Below are positions 1 through 8,485 of a DNA stretch of 64,000 nucleotides, piece after piece. Numbering within the stretch: position 1 is the first letter of the stretch; every line of letters starts with the position of its first letter. Source of the DNA: Limnohabitans sp. (lineage in GTDB: Bacteria; Bacteroidota; Bacteroidia; Flavobacteriales; Flavobacteriaceae); assembly GCA_030053945.1 (NCBI GenBank), contig JASGCW010000013.1:1-64000 (forward strand), read 5' to 3'. Position numbers and translations under genes: made by a program. The notes beneath the pieces are model-generated. The model did no database searches, was not told the DNA's origin, and saw nothing but the letters and a program-made list of their open reading frames with translations.

Positions 1-363
1 AGACATAATTGCATCAACTTTTTTTGCAACTCCTTTTATGATAACCTGTCGCTCCATAGAATGCCAAAAAAAAGATAAACAAATGTTTGGATTTTGAGCA
101 ATAGCTCTCCCTTTTTCTGAATTATAATTAGTATAAAATACAAACCCTTCTTCGTTATACTTTTTTAACAATACAACTCTAGATTTAGGGAAACCATCTA
201 AACCAATTGTTGCTACAGTCATCGCATTTACCTCATCTACTCCACCAAAATCTTCAACTTCATGAAACCATCTATTAAACAAATTTATTGGATCCTCAGG
301 AATAGAATTTTCAAGAAGTTCACTCTTTTCATATGATTTTCTATAATCACCTAAATCTTGCAT
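1..363 (-). CDS. pdxH: Pyridoxamine 5'-phosphate oxidase (N-terminal part, cut by window edge)
   Basis: Translating the minus strand from the ATG at 361-363 gives 121 codons with no stop before the window edge. The protein has the PdxH N-terminal order: an acidic leader with DPINLF, then the FMN-binding stretch RVVLLK near residue 60, VFYTNYNSEKG and the SFFWHSMERQV strand. PdxH oxidises pyridoxamine or pyridoxine 5'-phosphate to pyridoxal 5'-phosphate with FMN in the cytoplasm. The family is usually about 214 residues, so roughly the last 90 lie outside. It starts 4 bp after the stop of the dehydrogenase gene at 368-1036, so it is probably the last gene of that operon. Confidence 0.93.
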   Translation of the reverse strand, partial: MQDLGDYRKSYEKSELLENSIPEDPINLFNRWFHEVEDFGGVDEVNAMTVATIGLDGFPKSRVVLLKKYNEEGFVFYTNYNSEKGRAIAQNPNICLSFFWHSMERQVIIKGVAKKVDAIMS

Positions 364-367
364 ATTG

Positions 368-1036
368 TTACCAATTTAATTGTGTTTGGGTTTCAGCTGC
401 CCAAAATGTATTTGTAGGAATATCTTGTTTATACAAATTATATATTCCATTTGCTGAAAATTCGGGCGTAATATCTGCTTCAATTCCTCCCATATCGGTT
501 TTTACCCAACCAGGATGAATAGATACTACTTTAATATTTTTATCCATCAATCTTGCAGACAATGTTTTGGTGTACATATTCACCGCCGATTTAGACATTC
601 TATATGCAGTTGCATTAGGAACTAGTTTTTCTCTATTTAACATCCCCATTACCGATGAAATATTAAAAACAGTTCCTCCTTCCTTCAACAAATCTTTAAC
701 AGCTTCAGTAAAATTAATTAATCCGAAAACATTCGTCTCAAAAGTTGCTCTGATCAATTCATCTTCAGGTATTTCAGAATCCAAGTCTAATCCTACTCCA
801 GCATTGTTAACAAGTAAATCAATAGTCCCAAAAATCGATTTTATATCATTTACTGCATTTTCAATTGATAGTTGAGAAGTTAAATCTAATGCAATTATTC
901 TCAAATCAGGATGTGAAATTGTAAAAGCATCTTTACTTCTTGATGTACCTATAACCGCAAACCCTTCATTCAAAAATTTAGTGACCAAAGCTAAACCAAT
1001 ACCTCTATTTGCTCCTGTTATAACTACTTTCTTCAT
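368..1036 (-). CDS. Short-chain dehydrogenase/reductase (SDR family)
   Basis: A 222-residue classical SDR: NAD(P)-binding TGANRGIG at residues 7-14, the NNAG structural motif near 85, a catalytic Ser in NISSVMG and the YRMSK catalytic Tyr/Lys pair. The substrate cannot be read from sequence. The frame stays open a further 17 codons upstream, but that part lies inside rnz. The ATG at 1034-1036 gives MKKVVITG, the normal SDR beginning, and leaves a 4-bp gap after the rnz stop. It sits between rnz and pdxH, both 4 bp away, so the three are probably co-transcribed. Confidence 0.9.
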   Translation of the reverse strand: MKKVVITGANRGIGLALVTKFLNEGFAVIGTSRSKDAFTISHPDLRIIALDLTSQLSIENAVNDIKSIFGTIDLLVNNAGVGLDLDSEIPEDELIRATFETNVFGLINFTEAVKDLLKEGGTVFNISSVMGMLNREKLVPNATAYRMSKSAVNMYTKTLSARLMDKNIKVVSIHPGWVKTDMGGIEADITPEFSANGIYNLYKQDIPTNTFWAAETQTQLNW

Positions 1037-1040
1037 AACT

Positions 1041-1946
1041 TTAAAATTCGAATACAACTCCATCATCTGCCAAAAGAACATTTTCAAAAATTTCTTTAGC
1101 TTGTTTCTTAAACAAATCTATAGATTCATATCTTGTAGAATAATGCCCTAATATTAATTTCTTTACTTCTGCTTGTTTAGCAATTAATGCTGCTTGTTTA
1201 GCAGTAGAATGCATTGTTTTTTCTGCTAAATGTTCTTCGGAATTTAAAAAAGTAGCTTCATGATAAAGTACATCTACACCTTTTATAATTGGTATAACAC
1301 TTTCTTCATACATAGTATCTGAACAAAAAGCATAACTCTTTGGCGCTGGAGGATCAAAGCTTAATTCAGCATTAGGTATTACTCTTCCATCGTCAAGGAC
1401 AATATCTCTTCCGTTTTTAATGTTTTGATAATAGCATTTATCAATTTCGTATTCTTGTACTATATCAATATTAAGTCTTCGTTCTTTCGGTTTTTCCTGA
1501 AATAAAAAACCATTAGTATATACTCTATGTTTTAATGGTATGGTTTTTACAATTACTTTATCGTCCTCGAATATCATTTCTGACTCATTAGAAGTTAACT
1601 CTACAAAATTAAGTTCATATTGTGGCCAAGAGTTAGACAATCGCAACTGTAATTTTATAACTTCTTTTACTCCTTCAGGGCCGTAAACAGTCAAAGGATT
1701 AACTCTATTTAATAAATTAAAAGTAGAAATTAAACCTATCAAACCATAAAAATGGTCTCCATGCAGATGTGATATAAAAATCTGATTTATTGCCGAAAAC
1801 TTAACCTTGTTTTTTCGTAACTGCACTTGAGTTCCTTCTCCACAATCTATTAAAAACAATTTATTATTGATTTCTAAAACTTGCGAAGTAGGATTTGTAA
1901 ATGTTCGAGGTGTTGCTGCGTAACACCCAAGAATGGTTAAATGCAT
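1041..1946 (-). CDS. rnz: Ribonuclease Z (tRNA 3' processing endonuclease)
   Basis: A 301-residue metallo-beta-lactamase-fold protein with the diagnostic metal motif HLHGDH at residues 60-65, a CSDT motif near 208, HEATF near 229 and a GHYSTRY C-terminal metal/His motif, in the order expected for bacterial RNase Z (about 300 residues). RNase Z cuts precursor tRNAs 3' of the discriminator base. Its ATG overlaps the stop of the proline dehydrogenase gene by one base (TAATG), a usual sign of translational coupling. Confidence 0.95.
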   Translation of the reverse strand: MHLTILGCYAATPRTFTNPTSQVLEINNKLFLIDCGEGTQVQLRKNKVKFSAINQIFISHLHGDHFYGLIGLISTFNLLNRVNPLTVYGPEGVKEVIKLQLRLSNSWPQYELNFVELTSNESEMIFEDDKVIVKTIPLKHRVYTNGFLFQEKPKERRLNIDIVQEYEIDKCYYQNIKNGRDIVLDDGRVIPNAELSFDPPAPKSYAFCSDTMYEESVIPIIKGVDVLYHEATFLNSEEHLAEKTMHSTAKQAALIAKQAEVKKLILGHYSTRYESIDLFKKQAKEIFENVLLADDGVVFEF

Positions 1947-3118
1947 TAGTTTTTCCCTTTTCTTCTATCTCTTTCTTTTTTTATTAGAGACAATTCACGA
2001 CTTGTTTGTCCAGCTACAGAGGTATTCTCTTCAGCGCGACGAATTAAATATGGCATAACATCTTTTACAGGACCAAATGGTAAATATTTCGCTACGTTAT
2101 AACCACTAGCAGCTAAATTATAACTAATATTATCACTCATACCATATAATTGACCAAACCAAACTCTAAAATCATTTTTAGCGATTCCTTTATGAGCCAT
2201 CAACTCCATCAATTTGTATGAACTGTCTTCATTATGTGTACCTGCAAAAATGGCCATCTTATCTATATGCTCCATCATATAAGAAACAGCATCATCAAAA
2301 TTATAATCTGTTTTTTGTTTTGAAGCACAAATTGGCGATTTGTACCCTTTTTCTTCAGCCCTAGTATTTTCTTTTTCCATATATGCCCCACGTACTAGCT
2401 TCATCCCAATATGGAAATTTTCTTCTTGAGCTTGCTGATGCAACTTTTTTAAATATTCTAACCTATCCCAACGATACATTTGTAACGTATTATAAACAAT
2501 TGCTTTTTGTTTATTATATCTACGCATCATCTCGGCAACTAAATTATCAGCAGCATCCTGCATCCAGCTTTCTTCACCGTCAATCAACAAAGCTATATCA
2601 TTATCGTGAGCTGCTTTACAAACTTTATCAAAACGTTCTACTACTCTATCCCATTCTTCATGCTCATTAGTATCAAGTTTTTGTCCTTCTCCTAATTTTT
2701 GATATAATTCAAAACGCCCAAAACCTGTTGGTTTAAAAACCGCAAAAGGAATGGCTTTCTTTTCTTTAGCGAAATTGATAATTTTTAACGTTTTATTCAT
2801 CGCATCGTCAAAAGCAGTTTCATCTTCTTTCCCTTCTACAGAATAATCCAATACTGATGAAACCCCTTTAGTGTACATTTTATCCACAACAGGAATACAA
2901 TCGTCTTCAGAAACACCACCACAAAAATGGTCAAAAACTGTTGCTCTAATCAAACCTTCAACAGGCAAATGAGCTTTCAATGCAAAATTTGTAACTGCGG
3001 TACCTATTCTTACTAATGGTTGTGAATCTATTAATTTAAAAAGAAAATAAGCACGTTCTAGTTCTGTATCGCTTTTTAAAGTAAAAGCGTTTTGAGTATT
3101 ATCAAATATTTTTTCCAT
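1946..3118 (-). CDS. Proline dehydrogenase (monofunctional, FAD-dependent)
   Basis: 390 residues, matching the stand-alone proline dehydrogenases of Bacteroidota rather than the bifunctional PutA. Visible family features are the TIM-barrel segments FAVFKPTG, LLIDGEES, YNTLQMYRWDRL and GMKLVRGAYMEKE and the C-terminal YLPFGPVKDVMPYLIRRAEEN, which resembles the PutA Y-x-RRL-x-EN substrate motif. It oxidises proline to pyrroline-5-carboxylate. I use the ATG at 3116-3118 (MEKIF). A start seven codons upstream would sit almost on the predicted promoter. It is the first gene of the rnz-SDR-pdxH run and is divergent from aroB. Confidence 0.9.
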   Translation of the reverse strand: MEKIFDNTQNAFTLKSDTELERAYFLFKLIDSQPLVRIGTAVTNFALKAHLPVEGLIRATVFDHFCGGVSEDDCIPVVDKMYTKGVSSVLDYSVEGKEDETAFDDAMNKTLKIINFAKEKKAIPFAVFKPTGFGRFELYQKLGEGQKLDTNEHEEWDRVVERFDKVCKAAHDNDIALLIDGEESWMQDAADNLVAEMMRRYNKQKAIVYNTLQMYRWDRLEYLKKLHQQAQEENFHIGMKLVRGAYMEKENTRAEEKGYKSPICASKQKTDYNFDDAVSYMMEHIDKMAIFAGTHNEDSSYKLMELMAHKGIAKNDFRVWFGQLYGMSDNISYNLAASGYNVAKYLPFGPVKDVMPYLIRRAEENTSVAGQTSRELSLIKKERDRRKGKN

Positions 3119-3136
3119 AATTATTAAAATGTTGAG

Positions 3137-3144
3137 CAAATATA
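3137..3144 (-). promoter_or_regulatory. Predicted -7 box for the proline dehydrogenase operon
   Basis: The minus strand reads TATATTTG, a match to the Bacteroidota -7 consensus TAnnTTTG, about 19 bp before the chosen ATG. This implies a very short untranslated leader. No clear -33 TTTG is seen at the usual spacing. Confidence 0.55.
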
Positions 3145-3214
3145 AAACACATCGTTATTTTATTATAGTAATTTTACTTTATTTTGCACTTATTTCTTAA
3201 CATTTACAACAAAA

Positions 3215-4270
3215 ATGGTTACAAACTCTAATGTTATTTTCATCCAGAATGGATATGCTGTTCTAAATAAATATTTGACAGAAAAACCAATTTCAAAAAT
3301 TTTCATTATTGTTGATGAAAATACAAATGAAAATTGCCTTCCTTATTTTTTACCTCAACTAGAAACAGATATTCCTTTTGAAATTATTGAATTAGAAGCT
3401 GGAGAAGAAAACAAAACTATTGAAACATGCGTAAGTGTTTGGGAAGCCTTAACAGAATTAGGTGCCGATAGAAAAAGTTTAGTCATTAATATAGGTGGCG
3501 GTGTCATTACAGATATGGGAGGTTTTATTGCATCAACCTTCAAACGTGGATTAGCCTTTATAAATATCCCTACTACACTATTATCGATGGTAGATGCTTC
3601 TGTTGGAGGAAAAAACGGAGTAGATTTAGGTGGTTTAAAAAATCAAATAGGAACTATTACGCAACCTGATATGGTTCTGATTGACACCAGTTATCTTCAA
3701 ACATTATCTCAAAGAGAGATGCGTTCTGGATTAGCAGAAATGCTAAAACACGGATTAATAGCAGATAGAGGCCATTGGGAAAAATTCAAAGATTTATCAG
3801 AAATTAATTTTGATGAATTTGACGGTTTGATTGAAGAATCTGTTGCTATAAAAGCTAAAATAGTGACTGAAGACCCTAAAGAAAATGGAATACGAAAAGC
3901 TTTAAACTTTGGACACACATTAGGACACGCCATTGAAACTTACTTTTTAGAAGAACCTTCAAAAGAAAGATTATTACACGGAGAAGCTATTGCTTGTGGT
4001 ATGATTTTAGAAAGCTATCTATCTTTCAAAAAACAAATCTTAACTTTTGAAGAGTATTTAGAAATCAAAAATCAAATTCAACATATTTATGAGCCTATCT
4101 CTTTCAATCAAAATGAGATAAATGAGATTATTAACTTACTAATTCACGATAAAAAAAATGAATTTGGAGTGGTTCAATTTAGTTTAATTGATAAAATAGG
4201 ACACTGCGTAATTAATCAAACAATTGACAACCCTATTATTTTAGAGGCTTTTGAAGATTATAAAAATTGA
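3215..4270 (+). CDS. aroB: 3-dehydroquinate synthase
   Basis: 351 residues, the normal AroB length. The NAD-binding and active-site stretch is plain: GGGVITDMGGF, IPTTLLSMVDASVGGKNGVDL (residues about 128-148) and later NFGHTLGHAIE with the metal-binding His residues and HGEAIACGM. The enzyme converts DAHP to 3-dehydroquinate in step two of the shikimate pathway, using NAD and a divalent metal. It stands alone on the plus strand, divergent from the proline dehydrogenase operon across about 96 bp. Confidence 0.95.
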   Translation: MVTNSNVIFIQNGYAVLNKYLTEKPISKIFIIVDENTNENCLPYFLPQLETDIPFEIIELEAGEENKTIETCVSVWEALTELGADRKSLVINIGGGVITDMGGFIASTFKRGLAFINIPTTLLSMVDASVGGKNGVDLGGLKNQIGTITQPDMVLIDTSYLQTLSQREMRSGLAEMLKHGLIADRGHWEKFKDLSEINFDEFDGLIEESVAIKAKIVTEDPKENGIRKALNFGHTLGHAIETYFLEEPSKERLLHGEAIACGMILESYLSFKKQILTFEEYLEIKNQIQHIYEPISFNQNEINEIINLLIHDKKNEFGVVQFSLIDKIGHCVINQTIDNPIILEAFEDYKN

Positions 4271-4288
4271 TTTTTTTTTAAATAAAAC

Positions 4289-4321
4289 TTTGCAGTAAAA
4301 AAAGATATTTTTTTATTTTTG
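4289..4321 (+). promoter_or_regulatory. Predicted promoter of the arginine decarboxylase gene
   Basis: A -33 TTTG at 4289-4292 and a -7 TATTTTTG at 4314-4321 are separated by 21 bp, an excellent fit to the Bacteroidota sigma-A promoter (TTTG, 19-21 bp, TAnnTTTG). Transcription should begin near 4326-4330 and leave a leader of about 110 nt before the gene. Confidence 0.75.
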
Positions 4322-4328
4322 CCCCAAT

Positions 4329-4385
4329 ATGGATGTACCGCTTTATACCGAGTTAGAAATCATTTTTGCGAATATTCGTATCTGA
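4329..4385 (+). CDS. Possible upstream ORF (leader peptide) of arginine decarboxylase
   Basis: An ATG at 4329 opens an 18-codon frame, MDVPLYTELEIIFANIRI, ending at a TGA (4383-4385) that overlaps the first base of the hairpin described next. The ATG is only a few bases after the predicted transcription start, so it would be read on a nearly leaderless message. The penultimate codon is arginine (CGT). Short frames arise by chance, and I see no ribosome-binding site, so expression is a guess. Confidence 0.3.
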   Translation: MDVPLYTELEIIFANIRI

Positions 4386-4431
4386 ATAAATTGTATTAGA
4401 GTTTTTTTATTAATTTTAATTACAATTTATT
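4385..4431 (+). promoter_or_regulatory. Leader hairpin before arginine decarboxylase
   Basis: A perfect 11-bp inverted repeat, AATAAATTGTA at 4385-4395 and TACAATTTATT at 4421-4431, with a 25-nt AT-rich loop. It ends 9 nt before the decarboxylase ATG at 4441, so in RNA it would sit at or next to the ribosome landing site. It is not followed by a T-run, so it does not look like an intrinsic terminator. Confidence 0.5.
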
Positions 4432-4440
4432 GAGCGCTAA

Positions 4441-5841
4441 ATGAATACAAAATATTTCGATTTAATTAATCAAACATTTTATTTTCCTCAAGAGGAATTT
4501 TCTTTAAATAAAGACCATTTACAATTTCACGGAATAGATTTGATGAAATTGGTAGAGGAGTATGGTACTCCACTAAAATTCACTTATTTACCTAAAATCT
4601 CCCAAAACATAAACAAAGCCAAAATGTGGTTTCGTAATGCAATGGAAAGACACGGGTATGAAGCAAAATATTATTATTGTTATTGTACTAAAAGTTCTCA
4701 TTTCGAATTTATTTTAAATGAAGCTTTAAAAAATAATATTCATATCGAAACGTCTTCAGCATTTGATATTGATATTGTTGAAAGATTAATGGATGATGGT
4801 AGAATTAACAAAAACACATTTGTAGTTTGTAATGGATTTAAACGTGGTTCATACATCACAAATATTGCAAGACTAATCAACAATGGTCATAAAAACACCA
4901 TTCCAGTAATAGATAATTTTGAAGAATTAGATTTATTACAAGAACAAATAGATGGAAAATTCAAGATTGGTATCCGTATTGCAGCAGAAGAAGACCCAAA
5001 ATTTGAGTTTTATACTTCTCGTTTAGGAATTGGCTATAAAGACATTGTTCCTTTTTACCGTAAACAAATCCAAGACAACAAGAAGGTAGAATTAAAAATG
5101 CTTCACTTCTTTATTAATGCTGGTATCCGCGATACCGCTTACTATTGGAATGAATTATTAAAATGTATGAAGGTTTATATAAACCTTAAAAAAGAATGTC
5201 CTTCATTAGACAGCTTAAATATAGGTGGTGGATTCCCTATCAAAAACTCATTAGCTTTTGATTACGACTATCAATATATGGTTGATGAAATTTTAAATCA
5301 AATAAAAATAGCTTGTGACGAAGCCGAAGTACCAGTACCTCACATTTTTACAGAATTTGGTTCTTTTACTGTAGGTGAAGCTGGAGGAGCAATATATCAA
5401 GTTTTATATCAAAAGAAACAAAACGATCGTGAAAATTGGAATATGATTGACTCATCTTTCATTACTACTTTGCCAGATACTTGGGCAATTAACAAACGTT
5501 TTGTTATGCTCGCAGTGAATCGCTGGAATGATACTTATGAACGTGTGCTTCTAGGAGGATTAACTTGTGATGGAGATGATTATTATAACTCAGAACAGCA
5601 TATGAATGCTATTTATCTCCCTAAATACAACAAAGAAAAACCTTTATACATTGGCTTCTTTAATACAGGAGCATATCAAGAAACCATAGGCGGTCACGGC
5701 GGGTTACACCACTGTATCTTACCGCAACCAAGACATATTTTGATTGACAAAGATAAAAATGGAATTTTTGCTCACGAAATTTTTTCCGAAGAACAAAAAG
5801 CAGAAGATATTTTAGAAATTTTAGGTTACAATAAAAAATAA
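4441..5841 (+). CDS. Arginine decarboxylase (fold-III PLP enzyme, short flavobacterial type)
   Basis: 466 residues of the alanine-racemase-fold (group IV) decarboxylase family. YYYCYCTKSSHFEF near residue 80 holds the likely PLP lysine. LNIGGGFPIK supplies the phosphate-binding glycines, and CDGDDYY near 378 is the C-terminal Cys-Asp active-site motif shared with ornithine and arginine decarboxylases. It is shorter than E. coli SpeA (about 630). Related flavobacterial genes are usually called arginine decarboxylase, but the substrate could be another basic amino acid. It lies 46 bp before a deoxyhypusine-synthase-like gene, which supports a polyamine role. No agmatinase gene lies between or nearby. 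Confidence 0.82.
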   Translation: MNTKYFDLINQTFYFPQEEFSLNKDHLQFHGIDLMKLVEEYGTPLKFTYLPKISQNINKAKMWFRNAMERHGYEAKYYYCYCTKSSHFEFILNEALKNNIHIETSSAFDIDIVERLMDDGRINKNTFVVCNGFKRGSYITNIARLINNGHKNTIPVIDNFEELDLLQEQIDGKFKIGIRIAAEEDPKFEFYTSRLGIGYKDIVPFYRKQIQDNKKVELKMLHFFINAGIRDTAYYWNELLKCMKVYINLKKECPSLDSLNIGGGFPIKNSLAFDYDYQYMVDEILNQIKIACDEAEVPVPHIFTEFGSFTVGEAGGAIYQVLYQKKQNDRENWNMIDSSFITTLPDTWAINKRFVMLAVNRWNDTYERVLLGGLTCDGDDYYNSEQHMNAIYLPKYNKEKPLYIGFFNTGAYQETIGGHGGLHHCILPQPRHILIDKDKNGIFAHEIFSEEQKAEDILEILGYNKK

Positions 5842-5887
5842 TCTATATTTGAACCCAATAATTAGAACACAAACAATTTAAATAAAA

Positions 5888-6862
5888 ATGAGCAAAGGAC
5901 CTATTAGTCAGTTTATAGAAAAACACTACCTTCATTTCAATGCTGCTGCTTTAGTTGATGCTGCAAAAGGTTATGAAGAGCATTTGTTAGATAACGGTAA
6001 AATGATGATTACTTTAGCAGGAGCTATGAGTACTGCGGAACTAGGTAAATCATTAGCAGAAATGATTCGTCAAGATAAAGTACACATCATTTCTTGTACA
6101 GGTGCTAATTTAGAGGAGGATATTATGAATCTTGTTGCTCATAATTCGTATAAAAGAGTTCCTAACTATCGTGATTTATCTCCACAAGAAGAATGGGACT
6201 TATTAGAGAATCACTACAACCGTGTTACAGACACATGTATCCCTGAAGAGGAAGCTTTTAGAAGACTTCAATCTCATTTATTCGATATTTGGAATAAAGC
6301 AGACAAATCTGGAGAAAGATATTTTCCTCACGAGTTTATGTACCAAATGATAAATTCTGGAGTATTACAACAATACTACGAAATTGACCCTAAAGATTCT
6401 TGGATGGTGGCTGCAGCAGAAAAGAATTTACCTATCGTAGTGCCAGGATGGGAAGACAGTACTATGGGAAACATTTTTGCTTCTTACTGTATCAAAGGTG
6501 AATTTAAACCAACCACAATGAAAAGTGGTGTAGAATATATGATGTGGTTAGCAGATTGGTATACTAAAAACTGTGCTGGTAAAGGAGTAGGTTTCTTCCA
6601 GATAGGTGGTGGTATAGCAGGAGACTTCCCTATTTGTGTAGTTCCTATGTTATATCAAGATATGGAAATGCACGATGTGCCTTTCTGGAGTTACTTCTGT
6701 CAAATTTCTGATTCAACAACTAGTTACGGTTCTTATTCTGGAGCTGTACCTAACGAAAAAATCACTTGGGGTAAATTAGATATAACTACTCCTAAATTTA
6801 TTGTAGAGTCAGATGCAACAATTGTTGCTCCATTAATTTTTGCTTACGTATTAGGTCAATAA
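5888..6862 (+). CDS. Deoxyhypusine synthase family protein (probable homospermidine-forming enzyme)
   Basis: 324 residues with the deoxyhypusine synthase fold: ITLAGAMSTAELGKSLAEMIR for NAD binding, ISCTGANLEEDIMN, a GGGIAGDFPIC glycine-rich loop and, near the C terminus, TWGKL with the catalytic lysine at residue 296, as in the WGK motif of the eukaryotic enzyme. Bacteria lack eIF5A, and characterised bacterial relatives act on free amines to make homospermidine or related polyamines. Flavobacteria are known for homospermidine. The product is inferred from family and from the arginine decarboxylase directly upstream. Confidence 0.85.
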   Translation: MSKGPISQFIEKHYLHFNAAALVDAAKGYEEHLLDNGKMMITLAGAMSTAELGKSLAEMIRQDKVHIISCTGANLEEDIMNLVAHNSYKRVPNYRDLSPQEEWDLLENHYNRVTDTCIPEEEAFRRLQSHLFDIWNKADKSGERYFPHEFMYQMINSGVLQQYYEIDPKDSWMVAAAEKNLPIVVPGWEDSTMGNIFASYCIKGEFKPTTMKSGVEYMMWLADWYTKNCAGKGVGFFQIGGGIAGDFPICVVPMLYQDMEMHDVPFWSYFCQISDSTTSYGSYSGAVPNEKITWGKLDITTPKFIVESDATIVAPLIFAYVLGQ

Positions 6863-6882
6863 TAAAAAGAATACCCCAAAAT

Positions 6883-7269
6883 ATGAAAAGAGTTATAGTA
6901 GATTATTCTAAATTAACAAGTGAAATTTTAAATCTATTAGTTGAAAAATTCCCTGATGGTTATGATGATTCAGACATTATTCGTTTCAAAAACGCAAAAA
7001 ATGAATCGATTGAAGCAGTAGAAGTTAGAACTGAAGACACTATTTATTTAGTTAAAGTAAGTACTAAATTAGCTGATAGAATTGAAAACTTTGACGAAGA
7101 CGATGAATTAGCAGGTGACGATTCATTAGATGCATTAAAAGAATTAGAAATCGATGACGATACAGCTGCTGATGAAGAAAAAGCTGATAAAGTTGACGAC
7201 GACGATGACGACGATGACAATGATGATAGTGACGATAGTGACGATAGTGACGATGATGATGAAGATTAA
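6883..7269 (+). CDS. Conserved small protein with long aspartate-rich tail
   Basis: 128 residues. The first 70 or so form a folded-looking alpha/beta segment (VDYSKLTSEILNLLVEKF, then strands around EAVEVRTEDTIYLVKV). The rest is strongly acidic, and residues about 104-128 are nearly all Asp with Ser, encoded by repeated GAC-GAT-AGT triplets. I do not recognise a function; similar proteins seem common in flavobacteria. It begins 20 bp after the deoxyhypusine-synthase-like gene and is followed by a strong terminator, so it ends the polyamine operon. Confidence 0.8.
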   Translation: MKRVIVDYSKLTSEILNLLVEKFPDGYDDSDIIRFKNAKNESIEAVEVRTEDTIYLVKVSTKLADRIENFDEDDELAGDDSLDALKELEIDDDTAADEEKADKVDDDDDDDDNDDSDDSDDSDDDDED

Positions 7270-7285
7270 AAAATAAAAAACACAC

Positions 7286-7326
7286 AGCCCCTAAAAAGTT
7301 AAATACTATTTAGGGGCTTTTTTTTA
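7286..7326 (+). terminator. Intrinsic terminator ending the polyamine operon
   Basis: Ten-bp perfect stem AGCCCCTAAA (7286-7295) and TTTAGGGGCT (7309-7318), 13-nt loop, followed by a run of T. It lies 17 bp after the stop of the acidic-tailed protein. Confidence 0.9.
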
Positions 7327-7398
7327 TTTTTTTTCAAAAAAACTGTAACAAATAAATTTTCCACTTGTCTTTAGTATAAACCAACCTGTCAAAAGCTT

Positions 7399-7956
7399 TT
7401 GAAAAACGAAAATATAGATATAAGCATTTTGCTAGAGCAATGTAAACTTAATAACCAAAAAGCGATGCTTTCTGTTTATAACAAGTATTACAAAGCTATG
7501 TTTAATGTTTCTTTCAGAATTGTGAATAATCACGAACTGGCAGAAGACATCATGCAAGAAAGTTTTTTAAATGCCTTTGACAAGTTGGACAGTTTTAGTG
7601 GTAATGTAACCTTTGGTGCTTGGCTAAAAAGAATCGTAATCAACAAAAGTATTACTGAGTTGCATAAAACTAACAAATATAAAATAGAGTCTTTAGATGA
7701 CAATTTTGATACTAGTGAAGAAATTACATCTACTGATTTAAATTTAACCAATGAAAAAGTGGAATATGTTTTACAAAAACTCAATGAATTGAAACCTAAT
7801 TACAAAGTCATATTTACACTTTTTTATATTGAAGGTTATGATACCGAGGAAATAAGTGAGATTTTAAAAATCACAGAAAACAATTGCAGAACAATGTTGA
7901 GTAGAGCAAAAGAAAGTTTAAAAAATAAACTCCTTACAAATGAATTACAACGATAA
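7399..7956 (+). CDS. RNA polymerase sigma factor, ECF type
   Basis: 185 residues with sigma region 2 (AEDIMQESFLNAFDKLDSF, then FGAWLKRIVINKS) and a C-terminal region 4 helix-turn-helix (YKVIFTLFYIEGYDTEEISEIL and NCRTMLSRAKESL). The only start available before a TAG at 7372-7374 is TTG at 7399, since no in-frame ATG precedes region 2. It heads an operon with a probable membrane anti-sigma protein and two secreted GIN-like proteins, which suggests it answers an envelope signal. Confidence 0.9.
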   Translation: MKNENIDISILLEQCKLNNQKAMLSVYNKYYKAMFNVSFRIVNNHELAEDIMQESFLNAFDKLDSFSGNVTFGAWLKRIVINKSITELHKTNKYKIESLDDNFDTSEEITSTDLNLTNEKVEYVLQKLNELKPNYKVIFTLFYIEGYDTEEISEILKITENNCRTMLSRAKESLKNKLLTNELQR

Positions 7957-8485
7957 CAACAATCCTTTTTTTCAAAACCAAGATTGGGACACAGAAGAAC
8001 CAATCCTAGGTCACGAAAAGCGATTTTTAACTAAACTTGAAAATAGATCCGAGGCAACGCAGAACGGAACAAAGCTAAAAAGAAACAGATTCCCGTTGTC
8101 ATTAATAGCTTCTATTGTATTTATTATTGGGAGTATTACAACGTTTTTTATCATCAATCAAAAAACAACAGTACAACTTTCGCCCGAAACACAACAAACG
8201 CAAGATTATTTTTCGTCTGTAATGGAAAAGGAACTAACAACATTAAAAAGCAAAGAAAATCCTAAGAATAAAAAAATCATTCAAGATGCCTTAATTCAGT
8301 TAGAAGTTCTCGAGAAAGACTATGATTTATTAAAAACTGAGATTGCAAAAAATGGTGAAAACAAACAAATCATTCACGCATTGCTTACCAATATGCAAAC
8401 CAGAATTTCATTTATTCAATCGGTTATGGAAGAAATAGATAATGTCAACCAATTAAAAATGATTCACAATGAAAATACTTTATAA
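7940..8485 (+). CDS. Probable membrane anti-sigma factor
   Basis: 181 residues: a cytoplasmic N-terminal part of about 50, one membrane segment (FPLSLIASIVFIIGSITTFF, residues about 52-73) and a periplasmic helical part. It overlaps the sigma factor gene by 17 bp and is in turn overlapped by 17 bp by the next gene, so translation is probably coupled. The anti-sigma role is inferred from position and single-pass topology. No ZAS-type Cys/His motif is visible. Confidence 0.7.
   Translation: MNYNDNNNPFFQNQDWDTEEPILGHEKRFLTKLENRSEATQNGTKLKRNRFPLSLIASIVFIIGSITTFFIINQKTTVQLSPETQQTQDYFSSVMEKELTTLKSKENPKNKKIIQDALIQLEVLEKDYDLLKTEIAKNGENKQIIHALLTNMQTRISFIQSVMEEIDNVNQLKMIHNENTL

Noticed and set aside
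7064..7285. His/Arg-rich minus-strand frame
   Set aside because: Antisense image of the Asp-rich tail of the gene at 6883-7269.
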